Counted from the stretch's first letter, positions 24,173-35,861 are shown. The stretch is 64,000 nucleotides of DNA from Gentiana macrophylla (GCA_026214975.1 JAOBSW010000531.1:57184-121183), one strand, 5' to 3'. Notes: a model not told the origin generated them from the letters alone. A program made the numbers and translations.

Positions 24173-25587
24173 TTAGGCGAAGAGCACCCAAAGTGTCGAG
24201 AAGATCACCGGTGTGGAACGAACGGCGAGATCTCGCAGCGGATAGGTCAGCCAGGCAATCTCTGCCGCCGTATCTGCAACGCACCTGTATTCAGCTTCGG
24301 TGGAAGAACGAGAAATAGCATTTCTGCCCAAGAAGACAATGTAAGCAGAAGTAGAAGTGTAGCCATGCACATACTCAGAGGACGCTGGATCACGGTAACC
24401 ATATTCCTTGTTACCCGCCCAATCAGAATCTGAAAACGCATGTAAGGCCATAGGCGAATCCCGATATAACTGCAAACCCATAGTAGAAGTGCCAGACAAA
24501 TAACGCAAAAGGCGTTTGACAAGCATCAAATGATTCGGTGCATGCATAAACTGCGAGAGCTTATTAACAACAAACTGAATATCAACTCTCGTAAAGCATA
24601 AGTACTGCAGGGCACCCAAAATCTGACGATACTGAGTCGGATCTAAATAAGCATGAGAAACAATGGGATCACCTGAAAAAGCATCAAATTTGGCATAGGC
24701 GTGAAGCGCCTTAGATTCCTCCGTGTGAACTCGAGACTGACAACTCACGTGTGTACACAGTCCTGCGTAAGTAACATACCCATGGTAGAATGAGTAACCT
24801 CAACTCCCAAAAATACGACCAGAGGACCTAGGTCCTTAATAGAGAACAGGAGCCCAACTGATCAATAATACTCTGAACACTGCTCCACTGGAGCTACTCA
24901 GTAACAATTATGTCATCGACATATACCAAGATAATATTAATCTTTGGTAGGCGTCGACAAACAAATAGAGATGGATCAGCCACAAAGTTAACAAAACCCA
25001 TAGTAAGAACAAAGGACTTAAGCTCATGGTACCAAGCCCGAGGTGCCCGCTTAAGACCATAAATTGCCTTATAAGTTTACACACAAATGTAGGTTTTGTT
25101 GCATCCTCAAACTGGGTGGTTGAGACATATATGTCTTGACTAGTGTTCCCCTGCAGAAGGCATTATTGACATCGAGTTGGCGAAGAGACCAACCTAAGGA
25201 AACCGCAATACTGAGAACAAGACGGATTGTAGCAGGTTTAACAACAGGACTAAAAGTTTTGAAGTAATCCAAACAAGGACGTTGTGTAAACCCTTTTGCA
25301 ACCAACCGTGCTTTGTATTTATCAATCGAGCCATCCGGTTTCCTCTTAATTCTGAACACCCACTTACAACCAACTATATTCAAACCATCAGCAGGGGGAA
25401 CTAAGGACCACGTGTCATTGCGAAGAAGCACACTATACTCATCAGACATTGCAACACACCACTGCGGGCACTGTAAGGCCTGCTTAAGGGTTGAGGGTTC
25501 TGTGTCAAGGTAGCGATTGTGAAGTTGAGCTTGAAGGTTAAAGTGTTGACGACGTTTGTAGATTTGGTTTTGAGAGCGAGTGGTCAT
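24173..25587 (-). pseudogene. Copia reverse transcriptase and RNase H, frameshifted
   Basis: N-terminal reverse transcriptase (25069-25587) has CKWVFRIKRKPDGS, YKARLVAKGFTQ and LDVNNAFCRG. Near 24895-24925 the minus strand encodes the catalytic YVDD box (ILVYVDDIIV). The piece 24173-24748 holds the end of reverse transcriptase (YRQILGALQYLCFTRVDI) and RNase H (FSDSDWAGN, AISRSSTEAEYR). Shifts occur between the pieces and near the end. A complete set of motifs survives although the frame does not. Confidence 0.85.
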
Positions 25588-26700
25588 ACGATGTTGAGAT
25601 GGCGGTGGAGGAGGTGGTGGTGGAGGAGATGACGGTGGAGGAGGTGGTGATGAGCTGGAAGTAGATGAGGTGGAAGTGGGGGAAGAAGTAGAATCACTGC
25701 TAGAGCTAGAGTTGTGAGAAACAGAAGAAGGAGAGGAGAGGGAGCTCTCGGGCGGCTCATAAATGCCTTCGGGTGGGGTGTATGCCGAGGGGGTGGGTGG
25801 TGAATAGGAACATCCGTGGGTTCATAGCAAGCAGGGGGTAGAAGAGCAGTTAACGGAGGTAAGGAAGAATCAGAGGTGATGCTAGCAAAAGGAAAAATAT
25901 CCTCCACAAAACGAACATCACACGAAATATACATTCGAGACTCGGAGATGTCATAACAGAGTTAAGCACTTTGTGTGAGGGCATAACCAAGAAAGACACA
26001 AAGTTTGGATGTAGGCGCAAGCTTGTGCGGTGTATATGGTTTAAGCCACGGATAGCAAAGGCAACCAAAGACTCGAAGCTTAGAATAGTTAGGGGGCTTA
26101 GAGAGAAGTTTGAGATATGGTGAAAGCATATCAAGATTTTTTGTTGGCATTCGATTAATGAGGTAAACCGCGGCACTAACGGTATAAGACCAATAGGTAA
26201 TAGGCATTTTGACATGTGCAAGAAGAGTTTGGGCTGTTTCAGCTATATGCAAGTGTCGGCGTTCAGAGATGCCGTTGTGCTGCGGTGTGTAAGTGGGAGA
26301 AGTGAAATGAGAAATGCCATGATCAGAGAGAAAAGGATGTAAGTTGATGTACTCGGTGCCATTATCAGAATAGAGAGTTTTGATAGAGGCATCTAACAAC
26401 TTTTCGACATATTGCTTGAATTTTATGAAAATATTATATACATCAGATTTACATGCTAACGGGTATATCCACATGTATCGAGTAAAATGATCGACAAAAA
26501 GAACGTAATATTTAAAATTGTCAAGCCTGAATAAATGGGTGACGACCAAGCGTCGGAATAAATAACCTCAAGGGTTGAGAAGTACATAATGTAGAATCCA
26601 AAAAAGGAGCCTATGGCTCTTATTACAAAGACAAGAATCACAATAAGAATGAGAAACAGTAGATAATTCTAAAAAATTGTTTTTTGCAAGATTTTGAATA
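25584..26700 (-). pseudogene. Copia integrase core and linker
   Basis: The open piece 25962-26549 (195 residues) has YVLFVDHFTRY (first Asp), IKTLYSDNGTEY (second Asp) and PQHNGISERRHL (Glu), then KLRVFGCLCYPWL. A shifted continuation at 25584-25934 begins with the end of integrase (DVRFVEDIFPF) and runs into a Pro/His/Leu-rich linker toward reverse transcriptase. That low-complexity stretch is normal for copia linkers, but here it may be read in the wrong frame. Confidence 0.85.
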
Positions 26701-26732
26701 ACAGGATAAGCTGGATGGCCGCAGCGGAGATG

Positions 26733-27143
26733 CTAAGTAGCTGCAGAAGCTTTGGATGCAGAGAAAGCAAAGAGAGCTTTGGAAGACCACAGATAGGCTC
26801 CATCACTTACTTGTCCTTGGTGCAGGCATTTGCTCGTCTTCAAGTCCTTCACCAAAAACGAATCAGGTAAGAATTCAATAGATACAGAATTGTCTTGACA
26901 AAACTTTTGGACAGACAGTAAATTATGAGAAAGGGAAGGTACACAAAGCACTTGATTTAATGTGAAGGAGGAAAGAGAAGTAGAGCCAATGTGAGTGATA
27001 GCCAAAGAGCTACCATCACCAATGACTATACGGTCCGTACCTTGGTAAGGGGAGTGAAGAGAGAGCAAGCTGAGATCCCGTGTCATGTCGTGAGAGGCAC
27101 CACTATCAAGCATCCATGGAGCATAAGGATCAGAGTACTGCAC
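26733..27143 (-). CDS. Copia aspartic protease region
   Basis: This 136-residue frame contains the active-site motif WMLDSGASHDMT near its start, then GDGSSLAITHIG and VLCVPSLSHNLLSV, which are standard copia protease and post-protease motifs. It would cleave the polyprotein. It overlaps the end of the gag piece in another frame, so a shift has occurred near 27100. Confidence 0.85.
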   Translation of the reverse strand: MQYSDPYAPWMLDSGASHDMTRDLSLLSLHSPYQGTDRIVIGDGSSLAITHIGSTSLSSFTLNQVLCVPSLSHNLLSVQKFCQDNSVSIEFLPDSFLVKDLKTSKCLHQGQVSDGAYLWSSKALFAFSASKASAAT

Positions 27144-28224
27144 AGGATAACTGGAAGTAGCATTTTGAGCAACATGAGCATGGGGAAGCTGTGGAGGCCG
27201 AGAGCTGCCTTGGTTGCGGGTTGGGCGGGGAAGGTTGTTGTAGAGTGGATAAGTGGTGCAACGAGTAGCAACATGACCTTGGACACCACAAAGTTGGCAG
27301 AAGCCCTGATAGCCTTTGGAATTACGAGTAGTGTTATTCTTGGATGAGTGGTTGGGGAGAGGAAAGGGCTGTTGGGGTCTCGGGTAGGAGGTGGAGCTTG
27401 TGGCATGATGAATGGTGGAGGCCGAGGTGTTTGTGGATAAGGGTAATAGGATGTATTGGGTGAGACATGCATAGGACGGGGTTGATGATAGGCAGGGAAA
27501 GCAGTGTACGCAGGGGGTGCAACAGACTGACTTTGTACAAGCAACGCTTCATGCATTAGCAATTTCTCATGTAACAATGGCATAGAGATAGTATCATCAC
27601 GAGCCTGAATGACACTCACAAGATCCTTATATTCACTACCAAGATTTTTTAAAACTATCTCAACTAATTCATCATCAGGCACTTTAGCATCTAGAGACGC
27701 TAGATCATCCGCAACAGTTTAATGGCAGTGAAGTATTAAGAGATTGACATCGTACCTTTAGCAATAGAGTGTAAACACAGCCTGAGATGTCTAACACGAC
27801 CCTTACTCTGTTTCCCATACGTATCAAGAAGGGTGTCCCAAGCTTGTTTTGAATTGTCTGTGTGTTGAATCGTAGCCATATAGTCTTTCTCAACCGAACC
27901 CAGAAGCAAATTATGTATCAAAGCATCTTGTTGTATACAGTGCAAATGAGCCGGATTTGGTGTGACATCACCGGCCGCAGATGTAAGCATGGGTGGCGGC
28001 TTGGGTGTATCACCTGTCACATAACCAATGAGACCATGACCTATGAGCAAGGTGGTCAACTGAAGCTTCCAAGCCGTAAAGTTTTTGTCATCGAGCTTGG
28101 TTGGAGCATTGACGGCAGGGTTAAGGGAGATAACAGCGGACGGGACTGGAAGAGAGGCAGACGCAGCAGCGCCTGAGGTTGCGGAGGAGAAAGATTGCGT
28201 GGTGGAAGCAGGAGAAGTAGCCAT
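27083..28224 (-). pseudogene. Copia gag, frameshifted
   Basis: Piece 27736-28224 begins MATSPASTTQ and has KLDDKNFTAWKLQLTTLLIG and TDNSKQAWDTLLDTYG, typical of copia gag (UBN2/Retrotran_gag families). Piece 27083-27682 continues with LVEIVLKNLGSEYKDLV and a Pro/Tyr-rich tail. The zinc knuckle CQLCGVQGHVATRC is readable near 27260-27300 in a different frame. The start at 28224 is the first Met after the primer site. At least two shifts break it. Confidence 0.8.
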
Positions 28225-28309
28225 AGCGGCTGTGTGGTGGCCGGCGGTGGCAAAGCCCTAGAGGCGGCTATGAAGAGGACGAGCAGAAAAAAAAAATAGG
28301 GATCGGATT

Positions 28310-28321
28310 GCTCTGATACCA
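28310..28321 (-). other. Primer binding site, initiator tRNA-Met
   Basis: The minus strand reads TGGTATCAGAGC immediately after the LTR end (...AATCTATCA). It confirms the copia family and the minus orientation. Confidence 0.9.
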
Positions 28322-28447
28322 TGATAGATTGTGGTGAATAACAAAACAATTGTCATTAAGGAAACAATGAGTTTACAATAGGCTTATATAGAGAGCCACG
28401 AAGGCTATAAATGGAAAATACAAATAATATAAATCTATCGTCTAATA
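28322..28447 (-). repeat. 5' LTR of Ale-like copia
   Basis: A 126-bp LTR, TATTAGACG...AATCTATCA on the minus strand, with a TATA-like box CTCTATATAAGCC (28383-28395). About four differences from the other LTR. Confidence 0.9.
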
Positions 28448-28452
28448 AATCA

Positions 28453-30626
28453 GATGTCTGGTGCAAGTGGTGATGAGAGATGGAGGGTCGGATTTCGTCC
28501 GGGTGCATTCGACCTGACGTGGGTGATGTATTTTGTCTATCAATAGCCTAATCACAGTGAAAAGCTACACCTTTACCCCAAAATTGGTTTATTTAGGGAC
28601 GAAATATAGTTGTACTCTTCACTATTCGGCCTCTTCATCAGGTAAATAAGAGATTTGAGTTTGAAGAATTTTTTTCCCCTTTTGTTGGTCTTTCTGCGAA
28701 TGGTAGCTGCTTTGGTCTCCATATTCAAATGGAAAATTTATGCCTTTTATTTCTGTTGTTTTCTGTGACTTCTTTTGGATTTTGGTGCTTCAATAGAGTA
28801 TTAGGTTTTTCATTTTCCCTAATTAAAGTGTGTTTCTTCGATCAGGGATTGGTGCCATTTATGCTGCATGTTTTGTTAGAGTTCAGGTTTTGTTGACATG
28901 TGTGTTGTAGTGTAGAGGGATAAAACTAAAAATGCATGATGTATTTATTAATAAATTGTATAGTGTGATGTGGTCTTCAGAAATTGAAGGTTTGAGTCTG
29001 TGTGTGTGTGTTCTTACGGCTCTGTATGTTCTCATCTTTGTCCTTTCAGATGTTTAATCAGATGTCTACCTAGCCATAGATGTTGTATATTTGAAGAACT
29101 TCGTCTGTTATCTTATTGAAAAGGTATTTGCTTTCACATTTTTGGTGGTTTATCTTCTCTCTTTGGCCCTTTATTCACACAGTTATAAGATCTTTTTGTT
29201 GTGGTAGCTTAGGTTCGGTTGTGCATGCTTAAGGAATTGAATTTCTAGTGTTGTGTGTTTTGTTTTGGTTTTTTTGCCGTTCTGGTTGCTGCATCATAAA
29301 TAAATGATCGGAGGTCCATGCCTAAGAATTCAGTTTTCCCTGTTGTCTGTGGTATGTTGTTTTTTGGATTTGGTGGTTGTTGCATCACAAATAAACGAAG
29401 TTGTGACCGAAATTGCTTATTCTTCTACGCTGCTGTTCTGTCGAAAATGCTTTGGGTTTGTGCCATTGATGGTTTGGGTGGGTTGTATGGAATAAAGAAA
29501 ATGTCCCGTTGTTTGATTCATCGAAATAATTGCAGCGATGGCTTTGTAAAATAAAGTTGTTCTTGTGGTTTATTTGGTATTCTGCATATGAGCTACGTTT
29601 TGTTCATGTTTGTTAGACAAGGTAAAAAATCAGGCCTTTAGGTTTCGAAGCACGATACTGCCTTCTTCACTGTTTGTTTGAGATGCTTTCTTGGTTGTAT
29701 ATAGATTGTTGTGGTTGCTTATAGTGTGTGATATTTTATTTAGGTTTGAATTCAGAGGTGCATTGGCATCGGTAGTCCCCGTTAGTGGAAAATGTAGAGG
29801 GCCTGTAGTAATTGTTGTAATAGAGTTTTTTTTTTGGGGTCTCTAATTCAATCTTTTGTCAGGGGCGCCCCTATGGGGGGGCCAAGGGGGCCATGGCCCG
29901 GAGCCCTCCCGAAAATCAATGAATTTAAGGACCCACGAAATTTTGACCTAATATTATATATATACTGTATTTATATGAACAATGAATATATTATCTTAAT
30001 GGTTAGCACTCAAGTTTACAAGACATGAGATTTGGTTTCGAATCTTGCAAGCTACAATAATTTTTGTTTTTTTAAACTAGGACTATGAGCCAAATAAGTA
30101 GTTTTTTTTCCTTCCAAACCCATGACTATCACACGCAGTTTTTTTGTTTTATTTTTTTATATATATTTTGGTTACTGTTTTTTTTCGAAGGGCGAGGGCC
30201 TAATTTTTTTTTTTTTTGGCCCCGAGCCTAAATTTGGACAGGGACGCTCTTGTCTTTTGTTATAAAATGAAGGAAAAATGAACATGCTTTCTACATACAT
30301 GGTGTTCTATTGTTATGTGTCTAGGGTTTTAGTTTGTTGGCAAAAAAAGTTGACTATGGTTCTAAGAAGATAATTTTACGTTGTTGGACAATATATATTC
30401 TTTTTGGGTGGTCACAAGAAAGGGTGTGGCTATGGTGAGGTTGATGTTGCATGTCACTTATCTTGAACTTATTTGTTGGTATGTTAGTGTTTATGTGTTC
30501 TGACATAATTTGTTCCTTTGTGCTGACGATTAATGTATGTAATGGTAGTTAGAGTGAAATAAAACTATATTTGTGTGATGCCTCAGAAATTTTTTTTTGT
30601 TCTTCCCTCCAAATAAGAGACCCAAA
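28453..30626 (+). other. Gene-like, intron-rich sequence without long reading frame
   Basis: This continues the sequence left of the copia insertion (14492-14855). A short frame starts at 28454 (MSGASGDERWRVGF...) and stops after 30 codons. Candidate splice sites are CATCAGGTAAAT near 28640 and CTTTCAGATG near 29045. The rest is T-rich, intron-like. A poorly organised sequence rich in G and poly-T at 29830-30250 may be another repeat. I do not recognise a gene; a captured gene fragment or non-coding transcript is possible. Confidence 0.35.
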
Positions 30627-31731
30627 GGTTGATGAATGTAGTGATGATGAGTGGTTAACCTTGGTTTATGGAGCAATGCATAAAAGCCCCCCCTCCCCCC
30701 CACACCTGATTCATTTCTAGGTTGATGGTAGTGAGGCTATGATGATGATGGATCTAATTTTTTTTTCTTATATTTCAGATCTGTATTCATGTAGCCTAGC
30801 AACCTGGATGGCAATTAGAGTTTTTTAGTTTGAAACCAGTGCGGCCGGTCAGAAAATCCAGTTCTGGATTGATGTAAGACGGCAACCTGGATGGAAATTG
30901 GAGGAAATCTTCAATATGCAACAAGGGTGGCTAGCGATGCGTTCTCAGATAGGTGTAAGATGCCAACCTGGATGGCAGTTGGAGGACTTTCCAAATTGCA
31001 ACCACTGTGGCTGGTGCTGCATTCTCAAATATAAAAATGGTATAGATCTGAGCCTCAAATATACAAAAGTGAGGTGATATCTTTTCTTCCTCGATTAACT
31101 TCGTTTTAGTAAAAAAAAAAAAGAATAAGTCTTCTGCGTATTGCCATTTCTTCACCGAAATGATTACCTTTTGGTTACCTCCATAAACCCCAACGGTTTA
31201 GATGTTCTAAGTAATCTTTCTTGGATATTCTACTACATTTCTTGGATAATCTACTACCCCATCAGCTGATATATTTCTAAAGTTCATAACAGTAAGGCTA
31301 TGATGATGATGGATCTACAAAAATTGAGAATTCAGTTTTGGATTCATGTTGGTCGTCGACCTGGATGGCAATTTGAGGATTTTCCAATTTCTAACCGGTG
31401 CAGTCAGTTTAAAAATCCTGGTATGGATTGATGTAAGACGACAACCTGGATGGCAATTGGAGGACTTTCCAATTTGCAACCAGTGCGGGCGGTGCAGCAT
31501 TCTCGGATATAAAAATGGTCTAGATCTGAGCCTGAAAAAGACAAGAATCAACTGACTGGGTAGCTTCCTCCATAGCCTTTCTATGAAAATAACTACCTTT
31601 GAACAAGGGTCAGCCACTCATCGTCATTACCTTCGTCGATTATTTGATCTATATAAATTATGAATGGTGATTGTACGTCTTGTGCTTGGTTCCTCCCATA
31701 GCCTTTTGCTGAGTTATAGTTTCTTTGCCAA
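30627..31731 (+). repeat. Segmental duplication, copy 1, with Cys-rich modules
   Basis: This 1.1-kb segment recurs at 32410-33325 in the same order: GGTTGATGAATGTAGTGATG, CATTTCTA...GAGGCTATGATGATGAT, two or three AACCTGGATGGCAATTGG modules, a module pair, then TATGAATGGTGATTGTAC and CCAAAATGATTAG at the end. Modules start at about 30801, 30881, 30963, 31358 and 31440. Two encode a conserved frame PGWQLEDFPxCxxCxxC followed by KNGxDLSLK (30958-31075 and 31430-31555). Confidence 0.75.
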
Positions 31732-32409
31732 AATGATTAGCATGTGCTTATCTTAATAAACACCGATGGTTAAGATCTCTCTAATACTAAATGTGATTCG
31801 ATAACCTGGATGGCGATTGGAAAGCTTTCAAACATGTAACCAATGTGGCTTTTGGTGTGTTTTCAAATTAAGTGAATGCTTTGAAGCTCTTTCTAATGCT
31901 AATAGGAAAGAATTTACATGCTGAGCTGGATGCGGTATATAGGTTTGTTTGACTGGTAACGAAAATGTAGTTACTATGGTGAGGTTGATGTCGTCTTTCG
32001 ATTTTACTGCACTTATGCGTTGGTATGTTGGTAGTTATGTGTTCTTGGCCTTATGGATCTGTGAATATAGACAATCCCTGTTTAGAGAATGTTTAGGGAA
32101 AGTAGGTGAGATTGTACTTATACTATGATTTAGGGTTGTATACGATAAGAGGTTATGTGCTTTAAAATAAATATATGCCCTGTACATTCCAAGTGCACTT
32201 ATAGCCAAGCTATATAATTATTGTCTAGGTATTAAGCTGACAGATAAATATTTTCTAGAGTTCCCGTTTTCGTCTACTCTACTCAGAATTGATTATGTGC
32301 GTCTTTGTTTTCATGTTCAGCCAATAGGATCTAAAGTCCACAAAAATGCTTGCCTGCCTCCAAGGGGCATAAGTACCGTTGAATAAGAGGTTCTTAGATT
32401 TCAGCTTTC
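31732..32409 (+). other. Spacer between duplicated segments
   Basis: About 680 bp between the two copies. It holds one isolated module (31803, ATAACCTGGATGGCGATTGG). No reading frame or other feature recognised. Confidence 0.4.
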
Positions 32410-33325
32410 AAAGGTTGATGAATGTAGTGATGATGAGTGGATAACCTTGGTTCCAGAGTTTGCACCGCAGCAAACTTTCTTGGCCATAAAAGCGCCCCCA
32501 CATTTTATTCATTTCTAAAGTTGATACTGTGAGGCTATGATGATAATCGATAAACAAATAATAATAATAATAATCTATTTCTAGATTGATGTAGGCCTGT
32601 AACCTGGATGGCAATTGGACTTCTTTTCAATGTGCAACCATTGGTCGGCCTGAAAACGCGGGTACATGTTGGGTGTAAGATGTCAACCTGGATGGCAACT
32701 GGAGGACTTTCCAAATTGCAACCACTGTGGTTGGTGCTGCATTCTCAGATATAAAAATGGTATAGATCTGAGCCTCAAATATACAAAATTCAGCTTCAAG
32801 ATTTGGACCACAACTAACTTTCTAGACCACCGCATCAAAACACCCACTCAACTTATGCATTTCTAAAGTTGATAACAATAAGGCTATGATGATAATGGAT
32901 CTACAAAAATGAGATTTCAGTTTTGGATTCATGTTGGCCGTCGACCTGGATGGCAATTGGAGGACTTTCCAATTTGAAACCGGCGCAGTCAGTCTGAAAA
33001 TCCTGGTATGGATTGATGTAAGATCACAACCTGGATGGAAATTGGAGGACTTCCCAATTTGCAGCCAGTGCAGGCAATGCCGCATTCTCGGATATAAAAA
33101 TGATCCAGATCTGAGCCTGAAAATGACAAGAATCAATTGACTGGGAAGCTTCCTCCATAGCCTTTGTATGAAAATAACTACCATTGAACAAAGGTCAGTT
33201 ATTCATCATCATTACCTTCGTCAATTATTTGATGTATATAAATTATGAATGGTGATTGTACATCTTATGCTTGGTTCCTCCATAGCCTTCTGCTGGGTTA
33301 TAGTTTCATTGCCAAAATGATTAGA
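32410..33325 (+). repeat. Segmental duplication, copy 2, with Cys-rich modules
   Basis: Second copy of the 30627-31731 segment. Modules start at about 32600, 32682, 32940 and 33028. Copies at 32666-32800 and 33000-33140 again keep PGW(Q/K)LEDFPxCxxCxxC in frame. Copy 2 is shorter, lacking parts of copy 1 around 31080-31250. Confidence 0.75.
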
Positions 33326-34022
33326 AAGGATGTACATGCTGAGCTGCCTGCTTCTCCGCTCTCATTCTCTTGCACCCTTTCATATGTTCATGCCTAGGTT
33401 AATTGCAAAAAAGTAGCGCAAAGTTTATGAGGCAATGACGATGATGGTTTAAAAAATCTACGAGCCCACGTTTCATATGTAAACTGGCAAGCTGGATGGT
33501 AGGTGAAAATATTTTTCGTTTACGGGATTACATAGATCGTCTACGTATATGAGAGCTGGAAAACCTCCCAGTTTGCAACCGGCATGGCCAGTGATGCACT
33601 TTGAAATATGTAAACGACAAAAATCTGAGCCTCTAAAAGATAAAAAATCAGGATATGTGTTTAGTTAATTTTTTTATAATTGTTTTCTCAGTATGAAATT
33701 TCTTTATTTTTTACTTCTCAATAACTGTGATACGGTACTATTTGCGGTTATGAGGGATGCAGTGAAAACATGCCGTAAAAAAAGAACAATTACGCATAGA
33801 TGCTTTGCCCGTTACCGCAGTTAGAGCACTTGCAGTAGAATCAGTAAATAATAGTAAATCAGTATTTTACAGATTATAACTCTAAGATCCATTGAAAACG
33901 TCATTGCACTAGAATCTGTCAAATAAATCCGAAACAACAGATTTTGAACGTTGTACTGCACATATACAGTGTCATACCTCAACCTGTGCATTTATTACTT
34001 GCTTATTTGTCTCATTTCTTTC
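33326..34022 (+). other. Degenerate module and A/T-rich sequence
   Basis: Two very degenerate modules are visible near 33485 and 33570 (AACCGGCATGGCCAGT). The rest is A/T-rich with no gene recognised. Confidence 0.4.
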
Positions 34023-34206
34023 GGAACTCGATCCCCTACGGTGCAAGGGGTGCACCGCGCGGTGCTGTGCACCCGAAACGACGTCGTTTCGATCCGAGCT
34101 AAAAAAAAATACACAATCAACACGGCGTCGTTTCGATCCGAAACGGCGTCGTTTGGGTGCACAGCAACGCACGGTGCACCCCTTGCACCGTAGGGGATCG
34201 AGTTCC
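34023..34206. mobile_element. MITE, MULE-like, long terminal inverted repeats
   Basis: This 184-bp element is almost entirely an inverted repeat. Arms start GGAACTCGATCCCCTACGG and end with its complement, and include GTGCACCC-AAACG(A/G)CGTCGTTT palindromic cores. Flanks are ATTTCTTTC (34014-34022) and GTTTCTTTC (34207-34215), an 8-of-9 match, as expected for a 9-bp Mutator-type TSD. It encodes nothing; short frames over it are by-products of the palindrome. Confidence 0.85.
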
Positions 34207-35165
34207 GTTTCTTTCTATCTTTTCCTCCCTTCGTGTTTATTTTATTTTTTATTTTTTTTTCTCACTTCTTGTTAAAGTCATTCATATTGATTATTTAAAT
34301 AATGTGTTACAATTTTTTTTAAAGAAAATATGTGTTACTATTATGTGGTCTCCATTTTGCTGATTGAAAAAAAAAACACTAAATTGTTTTCTTTTCAAGT
34401 ACCATTCACACTTATCAGATAAAAAATTCATTGTTGATAAACTTTATATGTTAGAATTGAGTTAGAATTGCTATAAAATTGACTTAGCATTATTATATAC
34501 TAGTAACAAAAAATTTAAAAGGAGATAAACTTGACTTTCAAATTTTTAGTCGATTATATTGTTGAACAGAATTACTAAAATATTCCACCCATGAGATAAA
34601 AATAATATTCCATCCATTAAATGATAATAGTTGAAAAAAATTAATTGTGATATATGTAAAATAGAGATTTTAATGCATTTATCATGAATTGATAATATGT
34701 AAGTAGAGATTCTGATGCAGCTGATTTAGAGTACAAATTCTGTAAAATGGAAAAAAGTAGTGTTTGAGTCTGTAAAATAAATAATCTGTTAAGAGACACT
34801 GATGCGAGTGCCCTTATTCACTATGTCAGCTGTTGAAGGAGATTCAGTGAAAAAGATCTGTCTGTACATGGACAGATTGTCAGAGCACACGGAAAAAAAG
34901 GGTCCTCAGTTATGCTACATTAATGTTTTGTTTGTGTAGTATTTTACTTGCACTATATTTTACTTAAAATTTTGGAATCTTTGATAAGTGAAAACATTTA
35001 GCATGGACGGGTGTAGATGAAGATTTACTTGACAGAGACTGTTTGTACATTGCCCGTGGAGGTATATGTTTTGTGCTTAAGATGTATGCGATTCTAATTT
35101 AGTTAAAATATTATTTTGTTTTGTGTTTTATAATACCTCATAAATACATACGGCTAGCATGGGCA
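34207..35165. other. A/T-rich sequence, no gene recognised
   Basis: Between the MITE and the Helitron-like hairpin. Poly-T runs and short degenerate frames only. Confidence 0.4.
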
Positions 35166-35184
35166 CTCCGTGCGTTGCACGGAG
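35166..35184. other. Perfect hairpin, Helitron 3'-type
   Basis: CTCCGTGC-GTT-GCACGGAG forms an 8-bp stem with a 3-nt loop. Such GC-rich hairpins lie about 10 nt before the 3' end of plant Helitrons. Just left, CTAG at 35154-35157 would be the end of a minus-strand element; just right, an (AT)n tract could hide the end of a plus-strand one. Confidence 0.6.
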
Positions 35185-35188
35185 CCCC

Positions 35189-35191
<3 letters not shown>

Positions 35192-35232
<41 letters not shown>
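35192..35232. repeat. (TA)n microsatellite
   Basis: About 20 TA repeats directly after the hairpin. Confidence 0.9.
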
Positions 35233-35233
<1 letters not shown>

Positions 35234-35771
35234 CCTTGTGAACAATAAATGTCCTTTAAAACAATTAATTTTCTTTTCCGTTTAGCAGCTGTAATACAAA
35301 TTATGTCTTCTCCTTAACTCTTTTATTTTTTTTCGGTTACCAAATATTCTTTTAACATTATTACAGCCATTAAGCTTATATGAGGGGAATTATTCTAACG
35401 TAAGAAACGGGTGCTATCCTTAACTCCTTTTTCTTCACCATTGAAATCGCTCCTCTATATCTATACTAGAAAAAGAGGCACTCGTGCTCCATGCAGTTGG
35501 TGCCGTTATTGTGTTGTTAAAGAATTGAATGTATTTTTTTTTAAAAATAATTTGTGGTCCTAGACATTTGATGTTCGGATAATAGCACAAAATTTGACTT
35601 TGTAATTGGTGATCTAAGAACTTACAGGCCAGGCTAATTTATTAAGAACTGGCACGTGAATGTAGTATGGACCAGTAGTGCAATTGTGTCGATGCATATA
35701 AAGTTGAATATATTATTTATACACCGAAATCAATCTTTTCCAAGCATATTATTCTTTGTACGGTATTATAT

Positions 35772-35861
35772 AACAAATGCATCATCTACTTATTCCTTGA
35801 CTAACACCTGCATTATAACAAATGCATCATCTACTTATTCCTTGACTAACACCTGCATGGT
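35772..35861. repeat. 45-bp tandem duplication
   Basis: Two identical 45-bp units starting AACAAATGCATCATCTACTT at 35772 and 35817. Confidence 0.9.

Larger units (their letters stand above)
14856..28447 (-). mobile_element. Ty1/copia element (Ale-like, short LTR), TSD AATCA, with nested insertion
   Basis: Left LTR is 14856-14864 plus 23844-23960; right LTR is 28322-28447. AATCA flanks the whole at 14851-14855 and 28448-28452. The primer site TGGTATCAGAGC and the gag-protease-integrase-reverse transcriptase-RNase H order place it on the minus strand. Without the insert it is about 4.6 kb, a normal copia length. The two 126-bp LTRs differ at about four positions, so it is fairly young, yet its frames are broken in several places. 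Confidence 0.9.
14472..35235 (+). mobile_element. Probable Helitron shell (interrupted by nested copia elements)
   Basis: The left end TCTTCTATATAATAAGAAAGG resembles plant Helitron 5' ends. The right end has a perfect 8-bp-stem hairpin at 35166-35184 (CTCCGTGC-GTT-GCACGGAG), the usual Helitron 3' signal. The terminal CTRR is not visible; an (AT)n run follows and may have replaced it. Without the nested copia insert it would be about 7.2 kb and would carry captured gene-like sequence (14700-14855 joined to 28453 on). No Rep/helicase gene is visible, so it would be non-autonomous. Alternatively the hairpin belongs to a minus-strand Helitron ending CTAG at 35154-35157. Confidence 0.4.

Noticed and set aside
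25584..25934. Leu/His/Pro-rich frame, possible membrane protein
   Set aside because: Its start is the end of copia integrase and the rest is the low-complexity linker before reverse transcriptase.
33972..34193. Arg-rich frames on both strands over the MITE
   Set aside because: Products of the inverted repeat, present on both strands alike.
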